Shown in pieces: positions 9,300 through 17,288 of a stretch of 64,000 bases of DNA. Below the pieces are notes generated by a model. That model saw nothing but the letters and a program-made list of their open reading frames with translations. It searched no databases and was not told the origin of the DNA. Source of the stretch: Bacteroidota bacterium (lineage in GTDB: Bacteria > Bacteroidota > Bacteroidia > Bacteroidales > F082); NCBI GenBank assembly GCA_014382445.1, contig JACNJS010000045.1:62001-126000 (forward strand), in the 5' to 3' direction. Every line of letters starts with the position of its first letter. The stretch's first letter is position 1. Both the position numbers and the translations under genes were made by a program.

Positions 9300-9917
9300 T
9301 TATTCGTTATTTTCAGGCTGATCTTCAATAATCTTGTACGAAGTGCAAAGAATAGAATAAAATGAAAGATGATCTTTTCCCGACTCTTTAAGTGTTTCCC
9401 GAAGATTGTTTATTTTCTCCATCTCTTCAGCAATATCAGTACCCTCGCCTCCTTTTTCAACCTTTCCTCCTAAATGCAATCCTTCGCCTTTGTCATCGCT
9501 CATATCACTGCCTGCCTTAATTTCTTCTTCCCATTCACGAAGGTAATCTTCATCTATTCTTTGTTCCTCAACAATTCCTACTAGTACAATTTTATCACCT
9601 TCAAGTTCAGAATTAAATGCTGCAATTTCTTCATCTGGAGTAATATTTACACGGGCATCCGATTCTTCCGTTACAAGAAATAATCTCTGACCGCCATGTT
9701 TACAAATATGATCGACGATTCCTTCCAATTGAATCTTTTTGCCAACATAATTTCCCGCCTGATTTTCAAAATCAGCCACATTTATAATAGCGATTTCATC
9801 GGTTACTGTACCTTCATTATTACTATTATTGGCATCCTTCTTTTTTTCAACATTATTACATGAGTTTGCGAATAATGCGATTGCCGTAATTATTGTAAAT
9901 ATTAAATATTTTTTCAT
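9300..9917 (-). CDS. Lipoprotein with OB-fold-like domain carrying an HxCxH motif
   Basis: A signal peptide with lipobox (LFANSC, residue about 20) predicts a lipid-anchored envelope protein of 205 residues. Residues about 50-125 look like an OB-fold of the DUF4920/tRNA-anticodon-like kind (YVGKKIQLEGIVDHICKHGGQRLFLVTEESDARVNI, then EGDKIVLVGIVEEQRIDEDY). The loop VDHICKHGG places a Cys between two His residues, which could bind metal or heme. This is inference. The C-terminal part is acidic and Gly-rich, then helical. It is followed 11 bases later by the PepSY membrane gene, which suggests joint work at the membrane. No closer assignment is possible. Confidence 0.65.
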   Translation of the reverse strand: MKKYLIFTIITAIALFANSCNNVEKKKDANNSNNEGTVTDEIAIINVADFENQAGNYVGKKIQLEGIVDHICKHGGQRLFLVTEESDARVNITPDEEIAAFNSELEGDKIVLVGIVEEQRIDEDYLREWEEEIKAGSDMSDDKGEGLHLGGKVEKGGEGTDIAEEMEKINNLRETLKESGKDHLSFYSILCTSYKIIEDQPENNE

Positions 9918-10000
9918 GATTAGTATAGTTTTAATTATGTGGCGAATATAAATATTTATCGAATAATATATGCTGTCTTCTAAATATATATTATTAAATT

Positions 10001-11524
10001 TTATTCCTGCTCTGATAAAATTTTTATGCCATCATATTTTAATTCTTTTCCTGCTGAATATGAAATTATTAAAATTGGGATTCCATTTTCATCAAACTTT
10101 TTCCAGTCTCCGTTTTTTCTTCCCATAACATATTTACCCTGTTGCTTTATTTTTCCATTATCCCAATACCACGTATGTTCTCCGTTAGGATTATCATCAA
10201 TAAATTTTCCTTCAAACCTTAAATTGCCTTCTTTATAATACGACTTCCATAAGCCATTTCTCATATCTTCCACATATTCACCTTCATCCTTTGTGTCGCC
10301 AACCATGTAAATCCAATGACCTTCTTTTTTACCTTCCAGATATTCGCCTTGTATTACTATATTACCTTCTTTATCGTATTCGGTTAATATGCCATTGGGT
10401 AAACCATCAAAAAAATGTTCCTCTCTAAGAAGTTTACCATCGTTATAATACCATAACCAGGTACTATCGGGACTACCCCTAACATATTTTCCTGTTTCTT
10501 CAAGTTGACCGTTTCTGTAATAATATTTCCATAATCCGTTGTACAAATCGTTAATATAGTAACCAGTGGCTTTTAAACTACCATCATTATAATACTCCTT
10601 CCAGTTTCCTTGCTTTTGGCCAGCATCAGTAAAAATTCCCTCGCCAATTATTTTACCAAATCTAAATATATATGATTTTTCCACTTCTCCCTTTTCATTA
10701 TACTCTCTTCTCACACCTTCTGGAACACCATCTCTGGTATAGGTTGCAACTACTTTAACTTTTCCATTGGGATAATAATCGGTTCTAATTTCCAGCTTTT
10801 GTAATTCTTCAGCTTTTTCAAATATTTCTCCATCAATAAATTTCGTTGCCGAAATTAAATTCCCTTCCTTATCATATTCTTTAAAATATCCATGTTTCAA
10901 TCCATGCTTATAATTTCCTTCCATTATTACAACCTGCTCATCATCAGTAAACCAAAGCCACTTACCATGCGGCCTGTTATCCGAATCATTGCGATTAATT
11001 CTTTCCCTGTCGGTAATGTATCCCTTTTGGTAGGTTATTAGCTGAATAATATTTCCGTTAATATCGTATTCGCGGGCTATACCGTTTTCCAGTCCGTTAA
11101 TAAACGGGGTACTAAGCTTTATTTTATGGTTTGGATAAAAAACTACAGTATTACCCTGTTTAACATCATCAATGAAGTTTTCTTTAATTATTTCACTACC
11201 TTGATGTGTCGTTCTGAAACCATTTTTTTTTCCGCCCTTATAATTAATTTCAAGAATTATTTTTCCTTCTTCATTATAAAATTTCCAAAGACTATCGAGT
11301 TCAAAATTTTTGCGGTTGCCTTCGGATTTCAAAACACCATTTGCATGGTAATTAATCCAATAGCCATCAGGTTTTCCATTTAGCATAGTGCCTTCGCTAA
11401 CCTTAATGCTATCTTCGGCATAAAAAATATTGTAGCCGTTAGGATTAATCCTTGATTCTTCCTGGGCAGTCAATCCATATGAAATTAAAAAGAATAAAAT
11501 AAATAAAATATAAGCCTTAATCAT
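10001..11524 (-). CDS. Secreted MORN-type (YwqK-like) repeat protein
   Basis: The 507-residue protein has an N-terminal signal peptide ending near GLTAQ. It is then built almost wholly of about 20-residue repeats of the form GxWxxYYxNGxLxxEGxYxxGxxxG (for example NGLWKYYYRNGQLEETGKY and KQGNWKEYYNDGSLKATGYY), the MORN_2/YwqK pattern. Databases often label such proteins 'toxin-antitoxin system YwqK family antitoxin', but nothing here supports a toxin partner. It is more likely a secreted or surface binding scaffold. Its ATG overlaps the stop of the lipoprotein gene upstream (ATGA), which indicates translational coupling. The binding partner is unknown. Confidence 0.8.
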   Translation of the reverse strand: MIKAYILFILFFLISYGLTAQEESRINPNGYNIFYAEDSIKVSEGTMLNGKPDGYWINYHANGVLKSEGNRKNFELDSLWKFYNEEGKIILEINYKGGKKNGFRTTHQGSEIIKENFIDDVKQGNTVVFYPNHKIKLSTPFINGLENGIAREYDINGNIIQLITYQKGYITDRERINRNDSDNRPHGKWLWFTDDEQVVIMEGNYKHGLKHGYFKEYDKEGNLISATKFIDGEIFEKAEELQKLEIRTDYYPNGKVKVVATYTRDGVPEGVRREYNEKGEVEKSYIFRFGKIIGEGIFTDAGQKQGNWKEYYNDGSLKATGYYINDLYNGLWKYYYRNGQLEETGKYVRGSPDSTWLWYYNDGKLLREEHFFDGLPNGILTEYDKEGNIVIQGEYLEGKKEGHWIYMVGDTKDEGEYVEDMRNGLWKSYYKEGNLRFEGKFIDDNPNGEHTWYWDNGKIKQQGKYVMGRKNGDWKKFDENGIPILIISYSAGKELKYDGIKILSEQE

Positions 11525-12051
11525 CGTCCTACACTTCTTCCTTTTACTATGCGTATTTGTTTTTCAAAATTTGAAAAATATTCTTTATTAACCAACAACA
11601 TTATTTTGTTACTACCAGGTACAATGTAATAAACTGTTGTATCGTATTTAATGCTACCATAATTATTATACCAGCTATCGGCAGATATTTGATATTTGCT
11701 ATTTTCATTTATATCAAATCTCAGATTTCTATTTTCACCTTCTTCAAAAGCTACTTTAAGATATTTGGCCCCCAGTTTAACAGCCACTCCTTTTGTTTTT
11801 TTTGGGATTATAATTTCCTCAAAATATTGGCCGTTTTCAAGTCTGATAGTTCCCTTGGCTATTTGCATTTCCGCTTTTGAAAGATTCCTTTTCAAAATAA
11901 TTTTATCTGAATTATAAAATTGAACCATTTCAATATCAAGATCATTTTCATAAAGCTCATCACGTATTTCCTCAGTAAAGTATATAAGGCTTGAGCATGA
12001 AGATATCAGCAATGATATTAATACAAATGAAATTAAAACTATATTTTTCAT
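11521..12051 (-). CDS. Lipoprotein of unknown function
   Basis: About 176 residues with a signal peptide and lipobox (LLISSCSS, Cys at about residue 19). The rest is strand-rich (IILKRNLSKAEMQIAKGTIRLENGQYFEEIIIPKKTKGVAVKLG), suggesting a beta-sandwich or barrel-like envelope domain. I do not recognise the family. The start is ATG 12051, with GTG 12054 in frame just before it; both touch the nadA stop. The stop overlaps the start of the MORN-type gene by four bases. The arrangement nadA, lipoprotein, MORN protein therefore looks like one operon, and the last two probably act together in the envelope. Confidence 0.65.
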   Translation of the reverse strand: MKNIVLISFVLISLLISSCSSLIYFTEEIRDELYENDLDIEMVQFYNSDKIILKRNLSKAEMQIAKGTIRLENGQYFEEIIIPKKTKGVAVKLGAKYLKVAFEEGENRNLRFDINENSKYQISADSWYNNYGSIKYDTTVYYIVPGSNKIMLLVNKEYFSNFEKQIRIVKGRSVGR

Positions 12052-12053
12052 CA

Positions 12054-12989
12054 CTAAATTATTTTAAGTTTTTTCGAAATATCAAGCATTCTTAATATTG
12101 GTTTCTTTGCTTTTTCTATTACATCAATATCCAACTTAATTGCCGGAGTTTCATTTTTCAAAGCTAAGTATAATTTTTCCAATGTGTTTAATTTCATAAA
12201 AGAGCAATCATTACAATTACAAGTGCTGTCGGAGGGAACTATTAAAAACTCCTTTTCAGGTGATAGTTTTTGCATTTGATGAATGATACCAGATTCGGTA
12301 GCAACAATATACCTCCTGTTTTTATCCAATTGAGTGAATTTTATCATTCCGGTAGTTGATCCTATGAAATCAGCCAGTGAAAGTACAGGAGCATTGCATT
12401 CAGGATGAGCAATAACACTTGCGTCAGGATTTTCTTCTTTTAATTTTATTATTGCTTCGGTTGTAAGTATATCATGCACCTCACAGATACCATTCCATAA
12501 CACCATGTTTCGACCGGTGATCCTGTTTATATATCCTCCAAGATTTTTATCAGGAGCAAAAATAATTTTTTGATTTTTTGGAAGTGATTCAACAATTTGA
12601 ACTGCATTGCCCGATGTACAAACTATATCAGTTAGTGTTTTGATTGCGGCGGTAGTGTTTATGTATGAAATAACTAAATGATTCGGGTATTTCTTTTTAA
12701 ATTCAATAAATTTATCTACCGGACACGAATCGGCAAGCGAACAACCGGCTTCTAAATCGGGTAAAACTACCAGAGTATCAGGGTTTAACATTTTAGCTGT
12801 TTCGGCCATAAAATGTACTCCTGCAAAAACTATCATATCCACATTTGCTTCTGATGCTTTTTGAGCCAAACCAAGACTATCACCAACATAATCGGCTAAT
12901 TCCTGTATCTCGGGAATTTGATAAAAATGTGCAAGAATTAAGACATTCTTTTCTTTTTTAAATTTTAATATTTCGGCTGTATAATTCAT
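12054..12989 (-). CDS. nadA: Quinolinate synthase NadA
   Basis: The 311-residue protein matches the short NadA type. It has ILAHFYQIPEIQELADYVGDSLGLAQKA near the N-terminus and the three cluster cysteines in the expected places: LEAGCSLADSCP, NGICEVHD-region and STCNCNDCSFMKLNTLEKLY. NadA condenses iminoaspartate with dihydroxyacetone phosphate to quinolinate using a [4Fe-4S] cluster. This is the second step of NAD synthesis from aspartate. nadB and nadC are not in the window. The start is ATG at 12989, a few bases from a perfect -7 box. The downstream lipoprotein gene abuts it. Confidence 0.95.
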   Translation of the reverse strand: MNYTAEILKFKKEKNVLILAHFYQIPEIQELADYVGDSLGLAQKASEANVDMIVFAGVHFMAETAKMLNPDTLVVLPDLEAGCSLADSCPVDKFIEFKKKYPNHLVISYINTTAAIKTLTDIVCTSGNAVQIVESLPKNQKIIFAPDKNLGGYINRITGRNMVLWNGICEVHDILTTEAIIKLKEENPDASVIAHPECNAPVLSLADFIGSTTGMIKFTQLDKNRRYIVATESGIIHQMQKLSPEKEFLIVPSDSTCNCNDCSFMKLNTLEKLYLALKNETPAIKLDIDVIEKAKKPILRMLDISKKLKII

Positions 12990-13572
12990 ATATTAGCAAA
13001 AGTAATTTGTTATTTAATTAAAAAAAATTGCCGTGTTATCAGATTAAATAAAATGTAAAATAACATAATTTTATTTATTAACTTTTAGCTGTATTATTTA
13101 ATATTATTTAAGTATAAATAATTTATATATAATATCTTGTTAGCTTTATTGATTACTTATTATCAAATAACTATGATTTTACAAAAAAGGTATTTTATTA
13201 ACAAGCTATTTACATTTTATTACCAACTATTTATTTTATATTTAGGAACATAACTAAATAATTAACAAAGAACGTAATTATATATGTGTTAATAATTTAC
13301 CTTATAACCATTAGTTAATCAGTGTTAATTACTGGTCATAATTATTTATAAAAACACTTCAATTGAACGAACCTTTAATAAGTGAGGTTTAAATTGTAAA
13401 TAAGAGTCGATTTATTACCTATTTACCAACAAAATTAAACAGATATTAACAACAAACTAAGGATAAATATTAAATTTATGATAGTTAACAGTTTAACCAA
13501 TTATTAAATAATAACATCTTTTTTAAATGTAATGATATTCAGTTAGTTTAATTTTTACCTGCAAAATTTGGC
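12990..13572. other. Extremely AT-rich divergent intergenic region; possible replication origin
   Basis: No gene is visible in about 580 bases between divergently transcribed nadA and rpiB. By hand count 13021-13560 holds 99 G+C in 540 bases, about 18%, roughly half that of the flanking genes. TTATTAACA occurs at 13195-13203 and 13590-13598, and inverted (TGTTAATAA) at 13287-13295; it differs by one base from the DnaA-box consensus TTATNCACA. A variant TTATTACCA lies at 13217-13225. These features, with the parS site 12 kb away, would fit an origin or unwinding element. Plain promoter DNA is the alternative, and no exact TTATCCACA was found. Confidence 0.35.
12997..13004 (-). promoter_or_regulatory. 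-7 box of the nadA promoter
   Basis: Read on the minus strand this is TACTTTTG, matching TAnnTTTG. It ends seven bases before the nadA ATG, so the mRNA leader would be only a few bases long. Confidence 0.4.
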
Positions 13573-13580
13573 TACTTTTG
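13573..13580 (+). promoter_or_regulatory. -7 box of the rpiB promoter
   Basis: TACTTTTG is a perfect TAnnTTTG and gives a predicted start near 13586, with a leader of about 13 bases to the ATG at 13599. This supports the ATG over the TTG at 13578 used in the ORF track, which overlaps the box itself. Confidence 0.5.
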
Positions 13581-13598
13581 TACAATAATTTATTAACA

Positions 13599-14051
13599 AT
13601 GACAAAAAGCACGACTGTGTTGGCAATTGCTTCTGATCATGGCGGATTTGAGATGAAAGAATTTATCAAAAAAAAGCTAATTGATAACGGATACATAGTT
13701 AAAGACTTCGGAACCTATTCAAAAGAAAGTGTTGATTATCCTGATGTAATTCATCCATTGGCAAAGGCAATTAATGATGGTGAATACAAAATGGGGATAA
13801 TAATGTGCGGCACCGGAAATGGCGCGCAGATCACTGCTAATAAATATGCTAATGTAAGAGCAGGTTTGTGTTGGAACGAAGAGCAGGCTATGTTAATAAG
13901 ACTGCATAATAACGCCAATATAATTTCCCTTCCGGGAAGGTTTTTACCTTTAGATCAGGCATGGAAAATTGTTGAAGTGTTTTTATCAACTAATTTTGAA
14001 GGTGGCAGACATATCCAGCGGGTAAATAAAATTTCTAAAATTTTGAAATAG
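13599..14051 (+). CDS. rpiB: Ribose-5-phosphate isomerase B
   Basis: The 150-residue protein begins AIASDHGGFEMKEFIKKKL and contains DFGTYSKESVDYPD and GIIMCGTGNGAQITANKYANVRAGLCW. These are the RpiB/LacAB motifs, including the catalytic Cys in MCGTGNG. RpiB interconverts ribose 5-phosphate and ribulose 5-phosphate in the pentose phosphate pathway. Family length is about 145-150, as here. Starting at ATG 13599 avoids the odd MYNNLLT extension of the ORF track. lutB-like follows nine bases after the stop, so the two are likely co-transcribed. Confidence 0.93.
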   Translation: MTKSTTVLAIASDHGGFEMKEFIKKKLIDNGYIVKDFGTYSKESVDYPDVIHPLAKAINDGEYKMGIIMCGTGNGAQITANKYANVRAGLCWNEEQAMLIRLHNNANIISLPGRFLPLDQAWKIVEVFLSTNFEGGRHIQRVNKISKILK

Positions 14052-14060
14052 ATTTAAATT

Positions 14061-15452
14061 GTGAAAACAAGTATTCAAAATAGTTCATTTTTAGCAGCTT
14101 CTGAAAAAGTTGCATTTGATGAGATACATCGCGATAAAATCAAATTCAATATATCGCGTTACGACGACGCTGTTGAAAAGGGATTGAATAATTATAATAA
14201 TCTTGACATTGCCAAAAACAGAGCAGGATTTATAAAATATAAGGTTATTAATGAGCTTGATCGTTATTTAATTGAATTTGAAGACAATTTTACTTCCAAT
14301 GGTGGTAAGATAATATGGGCACAGGATTCTGAAGAAGCATTAAAAGAAATTATTAAGCTAACACAAAAACACAGCATTAATTCTGCGGTTAAATCAAAAT
14401 CAATGACCACTGAAGAAATTGAGCTAAACGCTGCTATTGAAAGGGAAGGGATTGATGTTGTTGAAACTGATCTTGGGGAATTTATTGTGCAACAAGCCGG
14501 GCAAAAGCCGTACCATATTGTTACCCCTGCAATGCATATGTCGAAAGAAGATGTTGCATTGTTGTATAATGAAAAGTTTGGTACACCGAATGACTTAACC
14601 CCCGAAGAGCTAACATTATATACTCGTAAATTACTGCGCGAAAAATTCACTAATGCCGAACTAGGTATTACAGGTGCTAATTTTTTAATTGCAGATACAG
14701 GCTCTATCGCATTAACCGAAAATGAAGGCAATGGAATGTTATCAATGTCGTTTCCAAAGGTGCATATTGCAATTGCCGGCATTGAAAAAATTATTCCTAA
14801 ACTTGAACACCTTGATTTGTATTGGCCGTTATTGGCTGCGCATGGCACAGGACAGGCTATGACTGTTTATAATTCGATAATTAGCGGGCCACGTAAAAAT
14901 AATGAAAAAGATGGTCCAGAGAATATGTATGTGGTATTATTGGATAATGGACGTACCAAATTGCTTAAAGAAGAGCGTCAGCGTCAGGCATTATCATGTA
15001 TAAGGTGCGGTGCATGTTTAAATGCATGTCCGGTATATAAAAATGTTGGCGGTCACACGTACGATACTACTTACAGTGGTCCAATTGGTTCGGTAATAAC
15101 ACCATATTTACAGAGTATTAAGAAATACAAGCATTTAAGCTTTGCCTCATCACTTTGTGGAAAATGTACATCGGTGTGTCCGGTTAATATTCCATTACAC
15201 GAATTGCTGCTTCTGAACAGAAACCATTCGGTTAAAAAAGGGTATTATACTTTTTTTGAAAAACAAAGTATTAATTTTTCGTCACGGGTGTTAGGATCCA
15301 GAAAAGTGTTGGATGTGCTGTCGGGTAATACCAAAAACAAGCTAATAAAATTAAGCATTGCCAAAACCTGGGGACCACGAAGAGAACTTCCCGAAATTGC
15401 ACCAAAATCGTTTAACCAGCTTTGGAAAGAAAAAGAGATCGATGATGCGTGA
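14061..15452 (+). CDS. lutB: LutB-like iron-sulfur lactate utilization protein
   Basis: The 463-residue protein has an N-terminal LUD domain (about 60-295, with GITGANFLIADTGSIALTENEGN) and two 4Fe-4S motifs (CIRCGACLNACPVY at about 313 and CGKCTSVCPVNIP at about 363). A C-terminal helical DUF3390-like tail follows. This is the LutB/YkgF architecture. In LutABC the complex oxidises L-lactate to pyruvate. No lutA or lutC is adjacent, so the complex must be completed from elsewhere or the protein has another electron-transfer role. The start is GTG at 14061. It ends in a convergent arrangement with the ACR3 gene. Confidence 0.88.
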   Translation: MKTSIQNSSFLAASEKVAFDEIHRDKIKFNISRYDDAVEKGLNNYNNLDIAKNRAGFIKYKVINELDRYLIEFEDNFTSNGGKIIWAQDSEEALKEIIKLTQKHSINSAVKSKSMTTEEIELNAAIEREGIDVVETDLGEFIVQQAGQKPYHIVTPAMHMSKEDVALLYNEKFGTPNDLTPEELTLYTRKLLREKFTNAELGITGANFLIADTGSIALTENEGNGMLSMSFPKVHIAIAGIEKIIPKLEHLDLYWPLLAAHGTGQAMTVYNSIISGPRKNNEKDGPENMYVVLLDNGRTKLLKEERQRQALSCIRCGACLNACPVYKNVGGHTYDTTYSGPIGSVITPYLQSIKKYKHLSFASSLCGKCTSVCPVNIPLHELLLLNRNHSVKKGYYTFFEKQSINFSSRVLGSRKVLDVLSGNTKNKLIKLSIAKTWGPRRELPEIAPKSFNQLWKEKEIDDA

Positions 15453-15482
15453 ATTATAACCCGCTTAGTGGATTTTTCTTTA

Positions 15483-15520
15483 CGCAGGAGAGGAAAACTC
15501 TCCGCGGGTTGAATTTTTTT
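15483..15520 (+). terminator. Intrinsic terminator after lutB-like gene
   Basis: CGC(A)GGAGAG pairs with CTCTCCGCG around the loop GAAAA, followed by a run of seven T at 15514-15520. The upstream AACCCGC (15458-15464) can also pair with GCGGGTT (15504-15510). It lies between the convergent lutB-like and ACR3 genes and may serve both. Confidence 0.6.
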
Positions 15521-15557
15521 CTCTACTTATATTATCAACCAATAAGGATATATTGCA

Positions 15558-16595
15558 TCAAAAATACTTATCCTTCATTTTCAACGATACACCCACAAGT
15601 GCTATTAATACAGGCACCTCGATCAACGGTCCTATTACTGCAGCAAATGCCTCGCCTGAGTTAATTCCGAAAACAGCAATAGCAACGGCAATTGCAAGCT
15701 CAAAATTGTTACTTGCAGCAGTAAACGAAAGAGTGGCAGTTTTTTTGTAATCAGTGCCAATTTTTCGGCTAATATAGAATGACACAAAAAACATCACTAC
15801 AAAATATATAACCAATGGTATTGCAATACGAACAACATCCACAGGAAGTTTCACTATGTAATCGCCTTTTAACGAGAACATTACATAAATCGTAAAAAGA
15901 AGTGCTACCAAAGTTAACGGACTTATTTTAGGAATGAAACTGCGTTGATACCAATTTTTACTTTTTAACCTAATAAGAGCAGTACGTGTTATAATACCCG
16001 CAAGGAAAGGAATCCCGAGATATATCAATACACTTTCGGCAATTTGACCAATAGTAATATCAACTTCGGTTCCGGGTAAACCAAATTTTTCAGGTAATAT
16101 AGTAATAAAAACATATGCATATAACGAAAAGAAAAGCACCTGAAAAATACTGTTAAATGCAACTAATCCTGCGGCATATTCTGTATCGCCTTTTGCCAGA
16201 TCGTTCCAAACAATTACCATGGCGATACATCTGGCCAGACCGATTAATATCAGGCCGGTCATGTAATGAGGATGGTCGTGCAGAAAAATTACCGCCAGGC
16301 CAAACATCAACACAGGTCCAATTACCCAATTTTGTACAAGCGAAAGCAATAAAATTTTTCGGTTAAGGAAAACATCTTTCAGTTCTTCATATTTTACTTT
16401 AGCCAAAGGAGGGAACATCATCACAATCAGGCCAATGGCTATAGGGATGTTAGTAGTGCCCTTATTAAAGCTATTCCAAAATGCAGCAATACCGGGAAAA
16501 ATATATCCCGAACCAATACCAATAATCATAGCCAGAAAAATCCATAAAGTCAGGTACTTATCGAGGAACGAAAGTTTTTTAGTAGATGATGACAT
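15558..16595 (-). CDS. acr3: ACR3-family arsenite efflux permease
   Basis: About 345 residues form ten membrane helices. It contains [23 protein letters not shown] at the N-terminus and [19 protein letters not shown] with the Cys conserved in ACR3 transporters. [40 protein letters not shown] stands near the C-terminus. The protein extrudes arsenite across the cytoplasmic membrane using the proton motive force. It lies downstream of arsC on the same strand with about 125 bases between, forming an arsenic resistance pair. No ArsR repressor is visible nearby. Confidence 0.95.
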   Translation of the reverse strand: MSSSTKKLSFLDKYLTLWIFLAMIIGIGSGYIFPGIAAFWNSFNKGTTNIPIAIGLIVMMFPPLAKVKYEELKDVFLNRKILLLSLVQNWVIGPVLMFGLAVIFLHDHPHYMTGLILIGLARCIAMVIVWNDLAKGDTEYAAGLVAFNSIFQVLFFSLYAYVFITILPEKFGLPGTEVDITIGQIAESVLIYLGIPFLAGIITRTALIRLKSKNWYQRSFIPKISPLTLVALLFTIYVMFSLKGDYIVKLPVDVVRIAIPLVIYFVVMFFVSFYISRKIGTDYKKTATLSFTAASNNFELAIAVAIAVFGINSGEAFAAVIGPLIEVPVLIALVGVSLKMKDKYF

Positions 16596-16611
16596 TTAAA
16601 CTGATGTATTA

Positions 16612-16740
16612 TTTATTATTAACGTTAAAACACAAATTCCAAGTACCAAAATACAAATAAACCACAAATTCAAAAATACAATGAACAAAATAGTTTTGGC
16701 AATTTTAACATTGATTGGAATTTATTTGTCATTTGATTTT
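16612..16740. repeat. AT-rich imperfect inverted repeat between arsC and acr3
   Basis: The left half (CAAATTCCAAGTACCAAAATACAAATAAA) and right half (TTGGAATTTATTTGTCATTTG) are partly complementary and made of short CAAAT/CCAAA words. Nothing in it looks coding. It resembles the low-complexity intergenic phrases common in Bacteroidota, but copy number cannot be judged here. Confidence 0.35.
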
Positions 16741-17177
16741 CGTTTATTGATGCTTATTTTTGAATCCAATTGTTCATTATAAAATTTCCTAAAATCCCTT
16801 TCAATTTCATTTCTTATTCTAATAAATTCTTTCATAATTTCATCATCAGTCCCTGTGGTTTCGGCAGGATCGTCAAAACCAATATGCAATCTGTGTTTAA
16901 CTTTTCCGGTAAATACAGGGCAATTTTCATTAGCGTCACCACAAACCGTGATTACATAATCAAACTCATCCGAAAGAAAATCAACAACCGACTTTGGTCT
17001 ATTATTGCTAATGTCGATATTCAATTCTTCCATAACTTTAATAGCTAAGGGGTGTACTTTTAAGCCAGGCTGAGTACCGGCTGAAACAACGTTTAAACTT
17101 TTGTCGAACGATTTTAAAAACCCTTCAACCATTTGACTTCTACAACTATTACCTGTGCAGAGGATTAATATTTTCAT
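16722..17177 (-). CDS. arsC: Arsenate reductase ArsC, thioredoxin-coupled low-molecular-weight phosphatase type
   Basis: The 151-residue protein begins MKILILCTGNSCRSQMVEGFL, with the CX5R phosphatase loop (CTGNSCR). It carries the resolving-cysteine region VITVCGDANENCPVFTGKVKHRLHIGFDDPAE, whose two Cys fit the Cys82/Cys89 pair of pI258-type ArsC. It reduces arsenate to arsenite, which the ACR3 permease encoded downstream exports. The lysine-rich C-terminal tail (KISINKRKSNDK) is an extension of no clear meaning. The ATG at 17177 gives the normal N-terminus. Confidence 0.95.
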   Translation of the reverse strand: MKILILCTGNSCRSQMVEGFLKSFDKSLNVVSAGTQPGLKVHPLAIKVMEELNIDISNNRPKSVVDFLSDEFDYVITVCGDANENCPVFTGKVKHRLHIGFDDPAETTGTDDEIMKEFIRIRNEIERDFRKFYNEQLDSKISINKRKSNDK

Positions 17178-17258
17178 GGTTTTGCTCTATCTAAAATAGG
17201 ATGACAAAAATAATATTTAAAAATTTGTTAAAAAATTACATATCTAAGATGCTATTTA

Positions 17259-17266
17259 TAGCTTTG
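17259..17266 (+). promoter_or_regulatory. -7 box for the TlpA-like lipoprotein gene
   Basis: TAGCTTTG matches TAnnTTTG and lies 22 bases upstream of the ATG at 17289. There is no clear -33 box at normal spacing. Confidence 0.4.
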
Positions 17267-17288
17267 CAACAAATCAAACTATAATATT

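Noticed and set aside
10001-11524. MORN-type protein as a YwqK antitoxin
   Set aside because: It is secreted, long, and paired with a lipoprotein; no toxin-like gene is present.
14264-14848. 194-residue ORF antisense to lutB-like gene
   Set aside because: It lies entirely within a well-supported gene and lacks family features.
15449-15664. 71-residue ORF overlapping lutB-like stop
   Set aside because: It spans a terminator hairpin and the end of the ACR3 gene; a shadow frame.
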